A program made the position numbers and the translations under genes. DNA of 64,000 nucleotides from HyVt-477 sp965224605 (GTDB lineage: Bacteria; Pseudomonadota; Gammaproteobacteria; Thiotrichales; Thiotrichaceae), in the NCBI GenBank assembly GCA_965224605.1, contig CBDCZP010000015.1, forward strand, positions 17,339-81,338, given 5' to 3'. Each line of letters begins with the position of its first letter. Position 1 is the first letter of the stretch. Positions 43,178-52,527 of the stretch are shown here, one piece after another. A model generated the notes under the pieces. The model was given only the letters and a program-made list of their open reading frames with translations, ran no database searches and was not told the DNA's origin.

Positions 43178-44860
43178 ATGGATGATCTAGACTCTACAGC
43201 TAAAAAAAACGATAAAAAGAGTGTTCAAGCACTCAATAACCTAGCATCAAAAAAGAAAACCAACTCAACGGGTAAGCCCAAAAAAAACACCGCCAAGAAA
43301 AAGAAAAACAATGCTTCCGCTAAAAGCGTAGAGACCATGTTTCGTAATGCTTATCGGGCGCAACTGGATATGCTTGCGTTAGCTGCCACCAAAGCTAATA
43401 TCATGATTTCTCTAAACGGTATTATCGTTTCGATCTTGATGGTTACTAGTGGTTTTATTTATACAAATACCCCCATCTTTTTATTGCCCGCTATTCTGTT
43501 TTTAGTCACTTCCGCTATTTCTATCTACTTTGCCCTCTCTGCGGCTTCGCCATCGCCTGCTCCTGCACATACCCGTGTTTTTTGTTGCGTCAGAGATGTC
43601 ATCAAACGCAAGGCCAGTTTTCGGGATTTCAAAGAGTACGTCAAACTACCTGAAAAACGTTTTGATGAGAAAACATCGAATATATTGATCTTTGATGATT
43701 TCGCGCAGCTATCAAAAGAAACCTACCTTAAATATATGGCTGAATTAGTAAATAATCCCGAAAAGACCTATGAAAAAATGAGTGATCAGCTCTATTGGTT
43801 AGGCAAGATGGCCGATAACAAGTTTACCAATCTACGCTATTCCTACTCGGTATTTCGTTGGGGTTTGATTCTATCCATATCAATATTTTTAGGCTTAAAA
43901 GCTGTACAGTTTTATTACCCTTATGATCATGAATCTTTGAGAAAAGGTATTGTTACTAATACCAGTATTTTGAAATTCAATCATATTTACGAGCCATCCG
44001 GTGTGCAGCAATTGGCAGATGGGCGCATTTTGATTATTGAAGATGAACCTGAGCAGCCATTACATATCCTAAAGCTAACAGCCGATGGCAAGATGTTAGA
44101 AAACAAGTCTCTGAATATGTTATTGCGCATTGCGTTTAGTAGAAGACTGGATGATCTGGAAGCGATTACAACAGACCCCAATGGCTACCTTTATGCGATT
44201 ACTTCTCATAAACGGAACAGCCGGGGAAAACGTAAAAAAGCAAGAGAGCTTCTGATTCGTTTTAAGATACAAGGGAATAAGGTTGTTGATACTGGGATTG
44301 TTGAGAATCTTTATGAGGCTATTGAGGGTTCTGGCATTCTCGGTAAAGTCGATAAAAAAGGTGCGGGTGGGATATATAATCTTAATATCGAGGCGTTAAG
44401 TTTTGATCAAGACAATAGATTAATGATTTCGCTTCGAAGTCCTCAGCTTGATAATAAATCAATGATTCTCTTGCTTGAAAACCCGACAGGGATTTTTGAA
44501 AATAATGAAATTCCTAAAATAGCCTCCACTCCCATCCTGTTAGATTTAGAAGGTGGTGGTATACGCGCCATGAGCTATGATCCAAAACTCAAAGGTTATT
44601 TACTTACCAATGAAATCTATATCAATGAGAGCAATAATGTAAAGCATTCTCAAATTTCATTTTGGAAAGGTAGTCAAAGCCACAAGCCTGAACCGATCAA
44701 GCTACCAGGTTTAATTAATATGAATAATGTTGAAGGTATTGCTCCGGTGACCATAAAGGGTGAACCACGGGTATTGCTCATTAGTGATAATGGTGATTTA
44801 AAACGGAATAGACCCGCTAATTATATGCTACTTGAGTATCATCAATTGACAGAGCAGTAG
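43178..44860 (+). CDS. DUF5706 (Pycsar-effector-like) membrane module fused to DUF3616 domain
   Basis: 560 residues. Residues 10-48 are a lysine-rich disordered segment. Residues about 52-245 look like DUF5706: RNAYRAQLDMLALAATKANIMISLNGIIVSIL split over the first helix, a second helix near 99-120 and a third near 224-245. DUF5706 proteins are membrane effectors of cyclic-nucleotide (Pycsar) defence. The C-terminal 300 residues (DDLEAITTDPNGYLYAITSH, NIEALSFD, EGIAPV) match DUF3616, a propeller-like domain probably outside the membrane. No cyclase gene is nearby. Confidence 0.7.
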   Translation: MDDLDSTAKKNDKKSVQALNNLASKKKTNSTGKPKKNTAKKKKNNASAKSVETMFRNAYRAQLDMLALAATKANIMISLNGIIVSILMVTSGFIYTNTPIFLLPAILFLVTSAISIYFALSAASPSPAPAHTRVFCCVRDVIKRKASFRDFKEYVKLPEKRFDEKTSNILIFDDFAQLSKETYLKYMAELVNNPEKTYEKMSDQLYWLGKMADNKFTNLRYSYSVFRWGLILSISIFLGLKAVQFYYPYDHESLRKGIVTNTSILKFNHIYEPSGVQQLADGRILIIEDEPEQPLHILKLTADGKMLENKSLNMLLRIAFSRRLDDLEAITTDPNGYLYAITSHKRNSRGKRKKARELLIRFKIQGNKVVDTGIVENLYEAIEGSGILGKVDKKGAGGIYNLNIEALSFDQDNRLMISLRSPQLDNKSMILLLENPTGIFENNEIPKIASTPILLDLEGGGIRAMSYDPKLKGYLLTNEIYINESNNVKHSQISFWKGSQSHKPEPIKLPGLINMNNVEGIAPVTIKGEPRVLLISDNGDLKRNRPANYMLLEYHQLTEQ

Positions 44861-45173
44861 TTATAAAGCGACCTCAAGCAAAGGTCTCATAAAAATAATG
44901 CCTTTAAACTAATCTGTATCAAGGTATGTCCTGACGATTTTTTTTATTATTGTTTTGAGGCTTTTCATCATGGTCTCTTCCTCCAGGCGGCGTTCTTTCT
45001 ATAGGGAAGAACGTCAACTGCTATTAGTCATTACTAGCATTTTAATTCCACTTGATGTAAAACTCAGCCCCCTTTTGTGTCTTCGCTATCGCTCATTTTC
45101 ACACAAAAAACGTTCTAAACTTTACACAAGTGAATAGGGTGTTAGTTGTGCTGGCATAGACATGGCGTCAGAG

Positions 45174-45222
45174 ATAAAAATTCCCCAAAGTGCATTTTTA
45201 AACGTTGTGTATCAAAAGACAT
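45174..45222. repeat. direct repeat copy 1 with terminator-like core
   Basis: ATAAAAATTCCCCAAAGTGC followed by ATTTTTAAACGTTGTG and a TCAAAAG tail, about 90% identical to 48966-49015. Read on the - strand, AAAAAT and ATTTTT flank a G-rich loop, a terminator-like hairpin after the CDGSH-glutamate synthase gene. Nothing else clear is seen in 44861-45305 except a short hairpin (GCGTTCTT with AAGAACG) near 44985-45015. Confidence 0.6.
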
Positions 45223-45305
45223 GTTTATTCTTCGATGCACCTTGTAGTTTCGTTGAGAATTTTGCCTCAATGTTTAGGTCAGTGAGTTCTATGAGAATCT
45301 CATAT

Positions 45306-46859
45306 TTATAGCTCGGTAATGCCAGAATATTTAACACCCGAAAGCAATGCCATTTCTCGATGCCATGTTGCCAAGTCCTTTTTAGTAAACTGGCTAAAAT
45401 CATTGTGACCACAGGCTCGTGCCATTACCTGCATTAATTCTACCGAAGCATCAAAAAAGTTATGTAGCTGCCTTGATGACTTTTCAATATCTAATCGCTG
45501 ACGTAGTTCTTCTTTTTGAGTAGCTATACCCGTCGGGCAGTTGTTGGTGTTACACATCCTCGCAGCAACACAGCCTATCGCTTGCATAGCGCTATTTGAG
45601 ATGGCTACACCATCTGCACCAAGAGCAAGGGCTTTTACAAAATCAATAGGGACACGCAACCCGCCCGTAATAATGAGCGTTACACGACCGCTCGCAGCTT
45701 GCTTATCAAGGTAGGCACGTGCACGGGCTAAAGCTGGAATAGTCGGTACGCTGATATGGTCTCTAAACATTTCAGGTGCGGCTCCTGTGCCACCGCCGCG
45801 ACCATCCAATATGATGTAGTCAGCACTTGCGTCTAGTGCAAATTGAATGTCTTCCTCAATATGGTTTGCGCTCAACTTAAAGCCAATAGGAATCCCGCCT
45901 GTAATTTCCCTCACACGGTCTGCAAAATCTTTAAAATCAGAAGCAGATGAAAGATTTTTAAAGGTAGGCGGAGAGATGGCAGCCATGCCTTCAGGAATAT
46001 TCCGTACTTGTGATATTTTTCCTTTATTTTTATTTCCCGGTAAGTGTCCTCCTGTACCTGTTTTTGCGCCCTGCCCACCCTTAAAGTGGAAAGCCTGCAC
46101 TTTAGTTAATAACTCTTCTTTGTAACCAAAACCTGCACTAGCATATTCATAAAAATATCGAGAATTAGCTTCCTGTTCTTCGGGCAGCATTCCACCCTCT
46201 CCAGAGCAAATACCTGTTCCCGAAAGATCAGCTCCTTTGGCTAAAGCGATTTTTGCCTCCTCTGATAATGCGCCGAAACTCATATCAGAAACAAATAAAG
46301 GTATTTTTAACCTTAGAGGCTTCTTGGCCTCTGGCCCAATGACTAACTCTGTTTCAACATTGATATTTTCTAGCAATGGTTTGGTTGCCATTTGAGCTGC
46401 CATAACTTGTAAATCGTCCCAATGTGGCAGTTCATTTCGAGGCACTCCCATAGAAGTCATTGGACCGTGATGCCCAAGTTTTGATAGTCCTTCTTTGGCT
46501 AATTGATGAATAAAGGCAACTGTTGGTTCTTCTGGTGTAGCAACCGCGACGGGCAAATCAGAGCCTGAGGGTTTTAAATCTAATTCTACCGCTGAGCCAA
46601 CTTGACCCACTTGATCATCACTAAATCTTTTATGTGTACCATCACAAAAGGGTAAGTTGCCACTCTGCTTACACATACATAGATAAGCATCACCATCCTC
46701 TTCTGCTGTAAATACCTTTGGCGTGATCGTTGTTCCTGCATGTGATCCATCACAAAAGGGTTGGTTTTTTGAACGCCCACAGGCACAGAAATAATACTCT
46801 TCACCTTTTGTAAGTTCGACTTTAGCGGGCTTGTTATCAGCGACAATAGGTTGAGTCAT
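45306..46859 (-). CDS. glutamate-synthase-like FMN protein with two N-terminal CDGSH domains
   Basis: 517 residues. The first about 80 residues hold two CDGSH iron-sulfur motifs (CACGRSKNQPFCDGSH and CMCKQSGNLPFCDGTH), each of the 3Cys-1His type. The rest is the FMN-binding GltB domain 2 (SDMSFGALSEEAK, GKISQVRNIPEGM, DGRGGGTGAAPEMF, MCNTNNCPTGIATQ). The conserved cysteines in that last stretch could hold a 3Fe-4S centre. Without a glutaminase domain it is not a complete GltB; likely a redox enzyme of unknown substrate. Followed by LtrA. Confidence 0.87.
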   Translation of the reverse strand: MTQPIVADNKPAKVELTKGEEYYFCACGRSKNQPFCDGSHAGTTITPKVFTAEEDGDAYLCMCKQSGNLPFCDGTHKRFSDDQVGQVGSAVELDLKPSGSDLPVAVATPEEPTVAFIHQLAKEGLSKLGHHGPMTSMGVPRNELPHWDDLQVMAAQMATKPLLENINVETELVIGPEAKKPLRLKIPLFVSDMSFGALSEEAKIALAKGADLSGTGICSGEGGMLPEEQEANSRYFYEYASAGFGYKEELLTKVQAFHFKGGQGAKTGTGGHLPGNKNKGKISQVRNIPEGMAAISPPTFKNLSSASDFKDFADRVREITGGIPIGFKLSANHIEEDIQFALDASADYIILDGRGGGTGAAPEMFRDHISVPTIPALARARAYLDKQAASGRVTLIITGGLRVPIDFVKALALGADGVAISNSAMQAIGCVAARMCNTNNCPTGIATQKEELRQRLDIEKSSRQLHNFFDASVELMQVMARACGHNDFSQFTKKDLATWHREMALLSGVKYSGITEL

Positions 46860-46880
46860 AATTATGATATTCCGTGGGGT

Positions 46881-48047
46881 TTAGGGTTGTAACGATGGAG
46901 ACAGACTTGTGTGCCTTAATCTCAAGGTAAGTAGCACAACGAGCAATAGTGTTAAAGCGGGCAATTGAAATAGTGGCAATAAGGGCGTTAAAGCAATAAG
47001 TACTGCAAATAGCACTAATTGAAAAGCCTGTGATGGTTTTAAAATATGCCTATCTCGAATAAGCCAGACGGTAAAGACATATAAGGCAACTGCCAAACTA
47101 ATTGCCCAGCGAGCAGAGTCGGCGCTGCCATGCCCGTGATCACCCGATGCATCCACTAATGCGGCAAAGCCAGAACCTAGCGCCGCAGCAGAGGCAAAAA
47201 TAAAGAAGTGAAGATACCCCCAAAAGAAAACATGACCTGTCTCTTCTGAAGTCAGGTTTTCATCTTCATTAAAGTACAACCACCACAACATAAAGGGAAC
47301 AATAGTAGCTGATATGGCAACAAAGGTGAGTTCTAACGACCAATGCCCACCCTTTTGCATAGCTTGAATAGCCAATGCAGCGCTTAATAAAACTTCTCCC
47401 AAAACGATGATATTCAAAAGCCCAAAACGCTCAATAATATGATGCTTATGGAAAGGCATGCTTTTAGCTTTGTTAGCATAAACCGGTATAAAAAGTTCAG
47501 CGATTGAACCGATACCAAACAGTATGAAGAATAGTAATTCACCAAATGGTACGAAAAATGCCAGTATCACCCAAAAGCACTGTACTATTATTAGTCCCCA
47601 AAAATAGCGTTGAGCCGTAACCTTATACTCAGGATTATCGTTACCGGCACGAAACCATAAGAAGATATAGGGAATCCTCAAGGTAATATAACCAATCGCC
47701 ATAAGGCGAATATCTAGCGAATCAAAAAAGGCGGGTAAACTTCCTGCGATTAAAATAACCCCAAACATCATCACCATAATGGATAAACGATAACCTGTGT
47801 CATCATTATCAAAACCAGAAGCAAACCAAGTCAGGTGCATCCAAGGCCACCACAAAGCAAAGAAAGCAAGCAGGAATTTCACAATGCCATCGGCGTAATG
47901 AGCTTCTGCAATAGCATGATGTAAACCAACAGCGGCTAATGCGATGGCGATAACAAACACCAAGTCAAAAAGTAGTTCAAGCTCTGTTGCCGCTCGATGA
48001 CACTCTTCACGATTACGAGCCAGCATGGGTCTGATAATTCTATTCAC
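46881..48047 (-). CDS. low temperature requirement protein A (LtrA) family membrane protein
   Basis: 388 residues with about ten membrane segments. LtrA hallmarks are present: ATELELLFDLVFVIAIA, WWPWMHLTWFASGFDNDD, HHIIERFGLLNIIVLGE. Named from a Listeria cold-growth mutant; biochemical role unknown. Lies 21 bases upstream of the CDGSH-glutamate synthase gene, so probably co-transcribed. Confidence 0.9.
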   Translation of the reverse strand: MNRIIRPMLARNREECHRAATELELLFDLVFVIAIALAAVGLHHAIAEAHYADGIVKFLLAFFALWWPWMHLTWFASGFDNDDTGYRLSIMVMMFGVILIAGSLPAFFDSLDIRLMAIGYITLRIPYIFLWFRAGNDNPEYKVTAQRYFWGLIIVQCFWVILAFFVPFGELLFFILFGIGSIAELFIPVYANKAKSMPFHKHHIIERFGLLNIIVLGEVLLSAALAIQAMQKGGHWSLELTFVAISATIVPFMLWWLYFNEDENLTSEETGHVFFWGYLHFFIFASAAALGSGFAALVDASGDHGHGSADSARWAISLAVALYVFTVWLIRDRHILKPSQAFQLVLFAVLIALTPLLPLFQLPALTLLLVVLLTLRLRHTSLSPSLQP

Positions 48048-48100
48048 TTTATTCCTTTAGTTTTATTTTCGAGACCTATGCATTGTATATCATGAACAGA

Positions 48101-48718
48101 TTACCAATCTCCAGGTCGACCATCAGGATAGCGAATACCGGAAGTTTCTGAAGGTGCTACAAAGCCCCATTGTTGATACTTACTCCCGCCTTTTACACAT
48201 TGCTCTAAAGAGAGTGGTCGCACCAAATGTCGCACGGGATGGTTGCGCGTACCTATAGACACCTCAGATGGTTCTGCATTTACTTCAATACAAAGCTCTG
48301 AGCTACCCTTTAAACGCAACTGACCAGCGATCAACTCCCATCCTTGGTGGATGTCATCAGCATCACATTCTTCCAATATTAATGGTGCGCCTTGTTCCAT
48401 TTTTTCAGCAGTCACACAGCGTTTAAATTTTGGCATCATCAATCGGTTAGATTTTTCGAGTAATGCAGGGAGAAACCGCTCATCAAAATTCCAAAACCCG
48501 TCTTTACAGGTGTGCACGACCAATGGAGCATCGACATCTGTACCGGTCAAATGACCAGGAATATCAATACATAGCCCACGATTTGGATCATCCAGACGAT
48601 CATTCAACTTGATAAATTCACCCGCTTCTTTATCTGGTGCACCAGGAAACTTCTCTTGAGCAAATACGAGTTGTGAACAAGCAATCAGGACAAGCCCATA
48701 AATAGCTAATTTTTCCAT
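48101..48718 (-). CDS. secreted ricin-type lectin-like protein
   Basis: About 205 residues from ATG 48718 (GGAG upstream; frame open to 48805). Signal peptide (about 1-20, cleavage after VFA). The body has beta-trefoil-like repeats with paired cysteines and W/Q turns (LCIDIPG, LVVHTCKDGFWNF, RCVTAE, LILEECDADDIHQGWEL, LCIEV, LSLEQC-QQWGF), resembling ricin B-type carbohydrate-binding domains. Function unknown. Confidence 0.65.
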   Translation of the reverse strand: MEKLAIYGLVLIACSQLVFAQEKFPGAPDKEAGEFIKLNDRLDDPNRGLCIDIPGHLTGTDVDAPLVVHTCKDGFWNFDERFLPALLEKSNRLMMPKFKRCVTAEKMEQGAPLILEECDADDIHQGWELIAGQLRLKGSSELCIEVNAEPSEVSIGTRNHPVRHLVRPLSLEQCVKGGSKYQQWGFVAPSETSGIRYPDGRPGDW

Positions 48719-48965
48719 GATATTTGTAGCTCCGATTAGGATAGTTTTAACAAAGTTAGTTTTGCGTGAGCAAGGCGTTCTGGCTGTAGAGAAAAGGATG
48801 AGCATTGTTCAAAGTTAAGGGTTAGGAAAGTAGTTTTACAAAATCCTCTATCTCTTGTTCAATCTCTTTAAATGAAGTAACCCCTCTTTTAAATCCTCAG
48901 GGATTTCATCATTAGCCGCGCCAGCGAGCATTCTAATAAAATTCCTCTATGTACATTATCCCCAC
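48719..48965. other. intergenic stretch with a possible broken frame
   Basis: No intact gene. On the - strand, short protein-like pieces occur in two frames (LAGAANDEIPEDLKEG, then FKEIEQEIEDFVKLLS ending near 48824), as if a small gene had been frameshifted. Too short to name. Confidence 0.25.
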
Positions 48966-49015
48966 ATAAAAATGCCCCAAAGTGCATTTTTTAAACGTTG
49001 TGACTCAAAAGGCAT
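48966..49015. repeat. direct repeat copy 2 with terminator
   Basis: Copy of 45174-45222, here with a better stem: on the - strand AAAAATGC and GCATTTTT enclose ACTTTGGG, a plausible intrinsic terminator for the gene ending at 49005, whose last codons are inside the repeat. Confidence 0.6.
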
Positions 49016-49379
49016 CATTTGACTTTCGAACAGCCACAGCAGTGAAGATAACGGCAAAAATCCACAAAACGGGCCCAATAATGCCTGGAATCATTGGGAA
49101 ATGTCCTGGCATGAGTATATGAATAATGAAGCCTATATCCGTGACAGTTGCGATACCTAGGTTAAGCCAGAATCCAAGACGGCTGTTTCGCCAGTTTAAT
49201 AATATGGCGATGACGGAAACCGAAATAGCAAAGAAAACAAGATTCCATGCGTCTTGGTAAACCCGTCCTTGTACAATGCCGGGTTCTAATGTTGCTCCAA
49301 GCTGATAGGTGGCAATCGCAGCTTTAATGTGCAAAAGCCCCCATAACAAATAAAGTACTGCTCCGATTTTATGTAACAT
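49005..49379 (-). CDS. hypothetical four-helix membrane protein
   Basis: 124 residues with four membrane segments (about 3-20, 44-62, 68-90, 97-117). No family recognised with confidence. It follows the metallo-beta-lactamase-fold gene by 10 bases and the cytochrome b561 gene further up, all leftward, so an operon with them is likely. Confidence 0.75.
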   Translation of the reverse strand: MLHKIGAVLYLLWGLLHIKAAIATYQLGATLEPGIVQGRVYQDAWNLVFFAISVSVIAILLNWRNSRLGFWLNLGIATVTDIGFIIHILMPGHFPMIPGIIGPVLWIFAVIFTAVAVRKSNDAF

Positions 49380-49389
49380 AATTATTTCC

Positions 49390-50382
49390 TCAATCTACAC
49401 GAATGGCCATGATGACCTTATAACAATGATCTTTAGTCCAGATGTCTACACCACCCAATTTATCGATCCACTTGGGTTCAGTGAGCTTGGCACAGGCTTG
49501 AGATACTTCACCTAAATAGGTTTCAAACAAAAGGGAGGTATTCGCATAGCCCACTTTTCCGGCAATGGCGTAAAAGTCCACCGTCTGTAGTGCTTTACCC
49601 GCGTTAGTTTGAATATCTTGCATGTAGTGTTTTTGTGTTTCTACGTCTTTGCGGGTGGCAAGACGACCCCAATGGCCAGAGACCAGTTTGTCAAAGTCAT
49701 AGGATAAGATGACATCATGAGCCTTGAGAAAACCTACTGTGTCTTCTGCAATCGCAAGTCCCTTAAAAGGTGTCCAACCGGGGAATATAATATCTGTTTT
49801 CATTAACACTTTTTGTTTTGCGGCATAGATATAAATATTGCCTGGTTCGTGATCATCACCTTTGTATTCAAGTATCAATTCTTGATTACCCACCTTTAAA
49901 GTATAACTGTCTTCAAACGTAATGGTCGGTAACGGCACAGGTTTCCCGCCCACAAACATGCCATACGGAAACGCTCTACTGGGATCGTTCATCCGTTGTA
50001 AACGCTTTTTGGTTTCAACGTGAGCAATCGTTTTTACTGTTTTGGGAAATAGATAGGCACCACCAATATGATCAGCATGTGCATGACTGTAAACAACGTG
50101 GGTAATCGGTTCTTTGGTCACTTCAGCAATGGCTTTCAACATCTTATCGCCGAACGAAGGCGGCGCATCAACCACAATCACGCCTTTTCCTGTGGTAAGG
50201 AACATGGCGGTGTATGCGCCTTCCGTTACCCAATAGAGACCCTCTTTGATTTCTTCGACAACGTAACCTTTGTCTTTCGGTATCGGTACGCCCTTAGCTG
50301 ATTCGGGTACGGGTGCCGCAGCGAATGTTAGGGAGGCACTAAACAAACATGCCAGACCCAAACTGATTAGTCTTAATCTCAT
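49390..50382 (-). CDS. periplasmic metallo-beta-lactamase-fold hydrolase
   Basis: 330 residues. Signal peptide (about 1-21, cleavage after FAA), then the zinc motif SHAHADHIGG with further histidines (AHVET, KGDDHEPGN, SGHWGR). Members of this group include lactonases, quinoprotein relay proteins and SoxH-like hydrolases; specificity is open. Lies between a cytochrome b561 gene and a small membrane protein, all on one strand. Confidence 0.88.
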   Translation of the reverse strand: MRLRLISLGLACLFSASLTFAAAPVPESAKGVPIPKDKGYVVEEIKEGLYWVTEGAYTAMFLTTGKGVIVVDAPPSFGDKMLKAIAEVTKEPITHVVYSHAHADHIGGAYLFPKTVKTIAHVETKKRLQRMNDPSRAFPYGMFVGGKPVPLPTITFEDSYTLKVGNQELILEYKGDDHEPGNIYIYAAKQKVLMKTDIIFPGWTPFKGLAIAEDTVGFLKAHDVILSYDFDKLVSGHWGRLATRKDVETQKHYMQDIQTNAGKALQTVDFYAIAGKVGYANTSLLFETYLGEVSQACAKLTEPKWIDKLGGVDIWTKDHCYKVIMAIRVD

Positions 50383-50418
50383 TATTACTCTCCTAGATGT
50401 TTAAGTTGGTTTTACGAT

Positions 50419-50943
50419 TTATTTACCAAACCACATACGTGATAACAGGCTGTCTTTACGAACAAACTGGTGGTACAAAGCACCCAGCACGTGTAAGAAA
50501 ATCATTGCAAACAATACTTTTGATATCACACCATGAAAAAGCCGTGGAAGAATGTCATTAAAGTTTTCAGGTAAAGCGACACCACTATTATTAAAGACAA
50601 TGTCAGGTAAGCCAGCAATAAGGGCTGTTGCCATACCGCTACCCACCATTCCAAAAACAAGAAGATAAAGAAGGTAGTGTGCAATAACACCTGCTTTATT
50701 TAATACCGCATTGCCGGCATCTGCAGGAAGAGGTTTCTTAGTAGTCTTTCTTACAATGACTCTAACAATCATCAATACCAAAATAATAAAACCAAAAATC
50801 ATATGCATCTTTAAAGCAAATAACTTCTCAGGGTTGTCGTTAGGAATTTGGCTCAGAATGTTGCTGCCCATAAGTAAGGAAACTATTATTAAAATAGTGA
50901 GTAGCCAATGCAGACTGACTAAGGCGGGGTGATAGCGTTTCAT
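50419..50943 (-). CDS. cytochrome b561 family membrane protein
   Basis: 174 residues, four membrane helices with the expected haem-ligating histidines (LVSLHWLL, ALKMHMIFGF, VIAHYLLYLL, FLHVLGALYHQF). Such proteins move electrons across the inner membrane. First gene of the leftward cluster; the LysR gene is divergent, 126 bases away, and may control it. Confidence 0.9.
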   Translation of the reverse strand: MKRYHPALVSLHWLLTILIIVSLLMGSNILSQIPNDNPEKLFALKMHMIFGFIILVLMIVRVIVRKTTKKPLPADAGNAVLNKAGVIAHYLLYLLVFGMVGSGMATALIAGLPDIVFNNSGVALPENFNDILPRLFHGVISKVLFAMIFLHVLGALYHQFVRKDSLLSRMWFGK

Positions 50944-51069
50944 GGTGAACTCCTTTTATTCGAACTTGGATATGAACTTATTACTATCATATTGAATCCT
51001 TTTGTTATTTAATATAGCTTTTCATTCACATGATTGTTTCCTGTAAAGCCCTAATGCGAACGTTCTAAT

Positions 51070-51981
51070 ATGAGTATTTTAAACTACATGGAAGCGTTTA
51101 CCGCTACCGTAAAAACAGGGAGTTTCACGGCTGCTGCCGAGCAACTCGAGCTTTCAAAATCGTATATCAGTAAGCAGGTGTCTCAACTTGAGAGCGATCT
51201 AGGTACGCGTTTATTGTATCGAACGACACGCAAACTCAGCTTGTCTCATGACGGTGAGCAGTTTTATAAACATTGTAAGTTGATTATGGCGGAAGCCGAT
51301 AAAGCTAAAGCCGAAGTAATGGATAGTCATGACTGCCCTACAGGATTAATTAAACTTACGATTCCGCAAAGTTTTGTCTTGTCAGAGATGGGAACGGTAC
51401 TGATCAAATTTCAGAAAGAATTCCCCGATATTGAACTAGACATTATTACCAGCGGCAGCAATGTAGACTTAATCGAAGAGAGCATTGATTTAGCCTTGAG
51501 AATTGGTGAGTTAGAAGATTCAACCATGATGTGCCGCAAGCTGATAGATTGTGAGTTTCAAGTAGTAGCATCGCCGAAATATAGTGAACAACATGGCATA
51601 CCCAGTCAGCCTAAAGAGCTTACACAACATAATTGTTTAATTTACACGGCTTCACAACTCAGTAGGCAGTGGCCTTTTCGTTTACCCAGCGGTGAAGCAA
51701 TCACTGTCAATGTACAAGGGTGTTTAAGCTGTAATGATGGCCAGTATATTCTCAATGCCGCGCTTAATGGGCTGGGTATATGCTTTGGCCCTAGCATTAT
51801 GTTCAAACACCACATTGATAAAAACGAGCTTTGTTTATTGCTTGAAGATTACACTCTTCCCGCCGTTTCTATATCTGCTATCTACCCACTCAATCGAAAT
51901 TTAACACGAAGAGTTAGGGTGTTGATAGATTTTCTTGCTGAAGAATTGTCAGCAAAACCGAAGTTGCCAATAAGAATTTAA
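51070..51981 (+). CDS. LysR-family transcriptional regulator
   Basis: 303 residues. N-terminal winged HTH (MEAFTATVKTGSFTAAAEQL, KSYISKQVSQLESDLGTRLL) and a periplasmic-binding-like effector domain. It most resembles the DhcR/AaeR-like group that often represses or activates a divergent neighbour. The shared 126-base gap with the cytochrome b561 gene is the probable operator region. Confidence 0.92.
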   Translation: MSILNYMEAFTATVKTGSFTAAAEQLELSKSYISKQVSQLESDLGTRLLYRTTRKLSLSHDGEQFYKHCKLIMAEADKAKAEVMDSHDCPTGLIKLTIPQSFVLSEMGTVLIKFQKEFPDIELDIITSGSNVDLIEESIDLALRIGELEDSTMMCRKLIDCEFQVVASPKYSEQHGIPSQPKELTQHNCLIYTASQLSRQWPFRLPSGEAITVNVQGCLSCNDGQYILNAALNGLGICFGPSIMFKHHIDKNELCLLLEDYTLPAVSISAIYPLNRNLTRRVRVLIDFLAEELSAKPKLPIRI

Positions 51982-52258
51982 ATTTATCTCTCCTACGAAA
52001 CCACAGTAACTAGGTATAGGAGTTGGCTTATAGTGAATTCTGGTTGGTGGGTTCTAATCTTCATAAGTTAAGAGGGCGTAAGGGGTTCGTTGTGTATTTT
52101 TTGCCTCTTAATAGAGCATTAGTCTCCCTAGCCCAAACATGGTAGTGCTTGCTGGTATAATGAGCATGGTGCTATTTTCAAAGTGCCGTAAAGGTTTTGG
52201 TTTTAGGGGGTATTTGTAGGAAGGATTCATTGTAATAACAAATTCTTATCTGTAATAT
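51982..52258. other. gap before the cassette array
   Basis: About 280 bases without a gene. No integrase gene and no long frame on either strand. It separates ordinary chromosome (LysR) from the integron array. Confidence 0.35.
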
Positions 52259-52325
52259 AAAATTATAGGCGACACTAATGTCCTAAAGTAAAGGAACTAT
52301 TAGGTCGTCTACTAAGCTGTTATGC
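52259..52325 (+). other. attI-like site at the left end of the cassette array
   Basis: Ends in G|TTATGC (52319-52325), the crossover point that opens the first cassette. It lacks the second conserved arm (GCCCCTCAACTGGGCG) present at every attC here, so it is not an attC. An imperfect palindrome, GCGACACTAAT with ATTAGGTCGTC, precedes it. This fits a primary attI-like site or its remnant. Confidence 0.45.
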
Positions 52326-52527
52326 CTTAAAAATTCAAACATCGTAGCTCTATTCAAAGACAGGCTGGCAGTTTCTTTTCGCCCCTGAGAAATAAACTAT
52401 GCCTCCAAATCTCGCACGTTTCAGTAATCATCATAAAATCTATATAGTTATTAATTACAGCTCGTAAGTTAGTATTGTCCAGGCTAATATTGATCAATTA
52501 AATCTTAATGTTAATGGGGGAAATGAG

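Noticed and set aside
43178..44860. A complete Pycsar defence system
   Set aside because: Only the effector-like membrane module is present; no pyrimidine cyclase gene was found within several kilobases.
44955..45137. Small basic 60-residue frame on the + strand
   Set aside because: No ribosome site, no family resemblance, and it overlaps a hairpin; more likely chance.
45212..45412. 66-residue frame on the - strand ending in a tail like that of the 49005 gene
   Set aside because: Mostly antiparallel overlap with the end of the CDGSH-glutamate synthase gene in another frame; the similar tail comes from the duplicated repeat.
52234..52325. An eighth attC site at the left end of the array
   Set aside because: The 3' core is there, but the paired arms common to all other attC sites are missing; attI-like is a better description.
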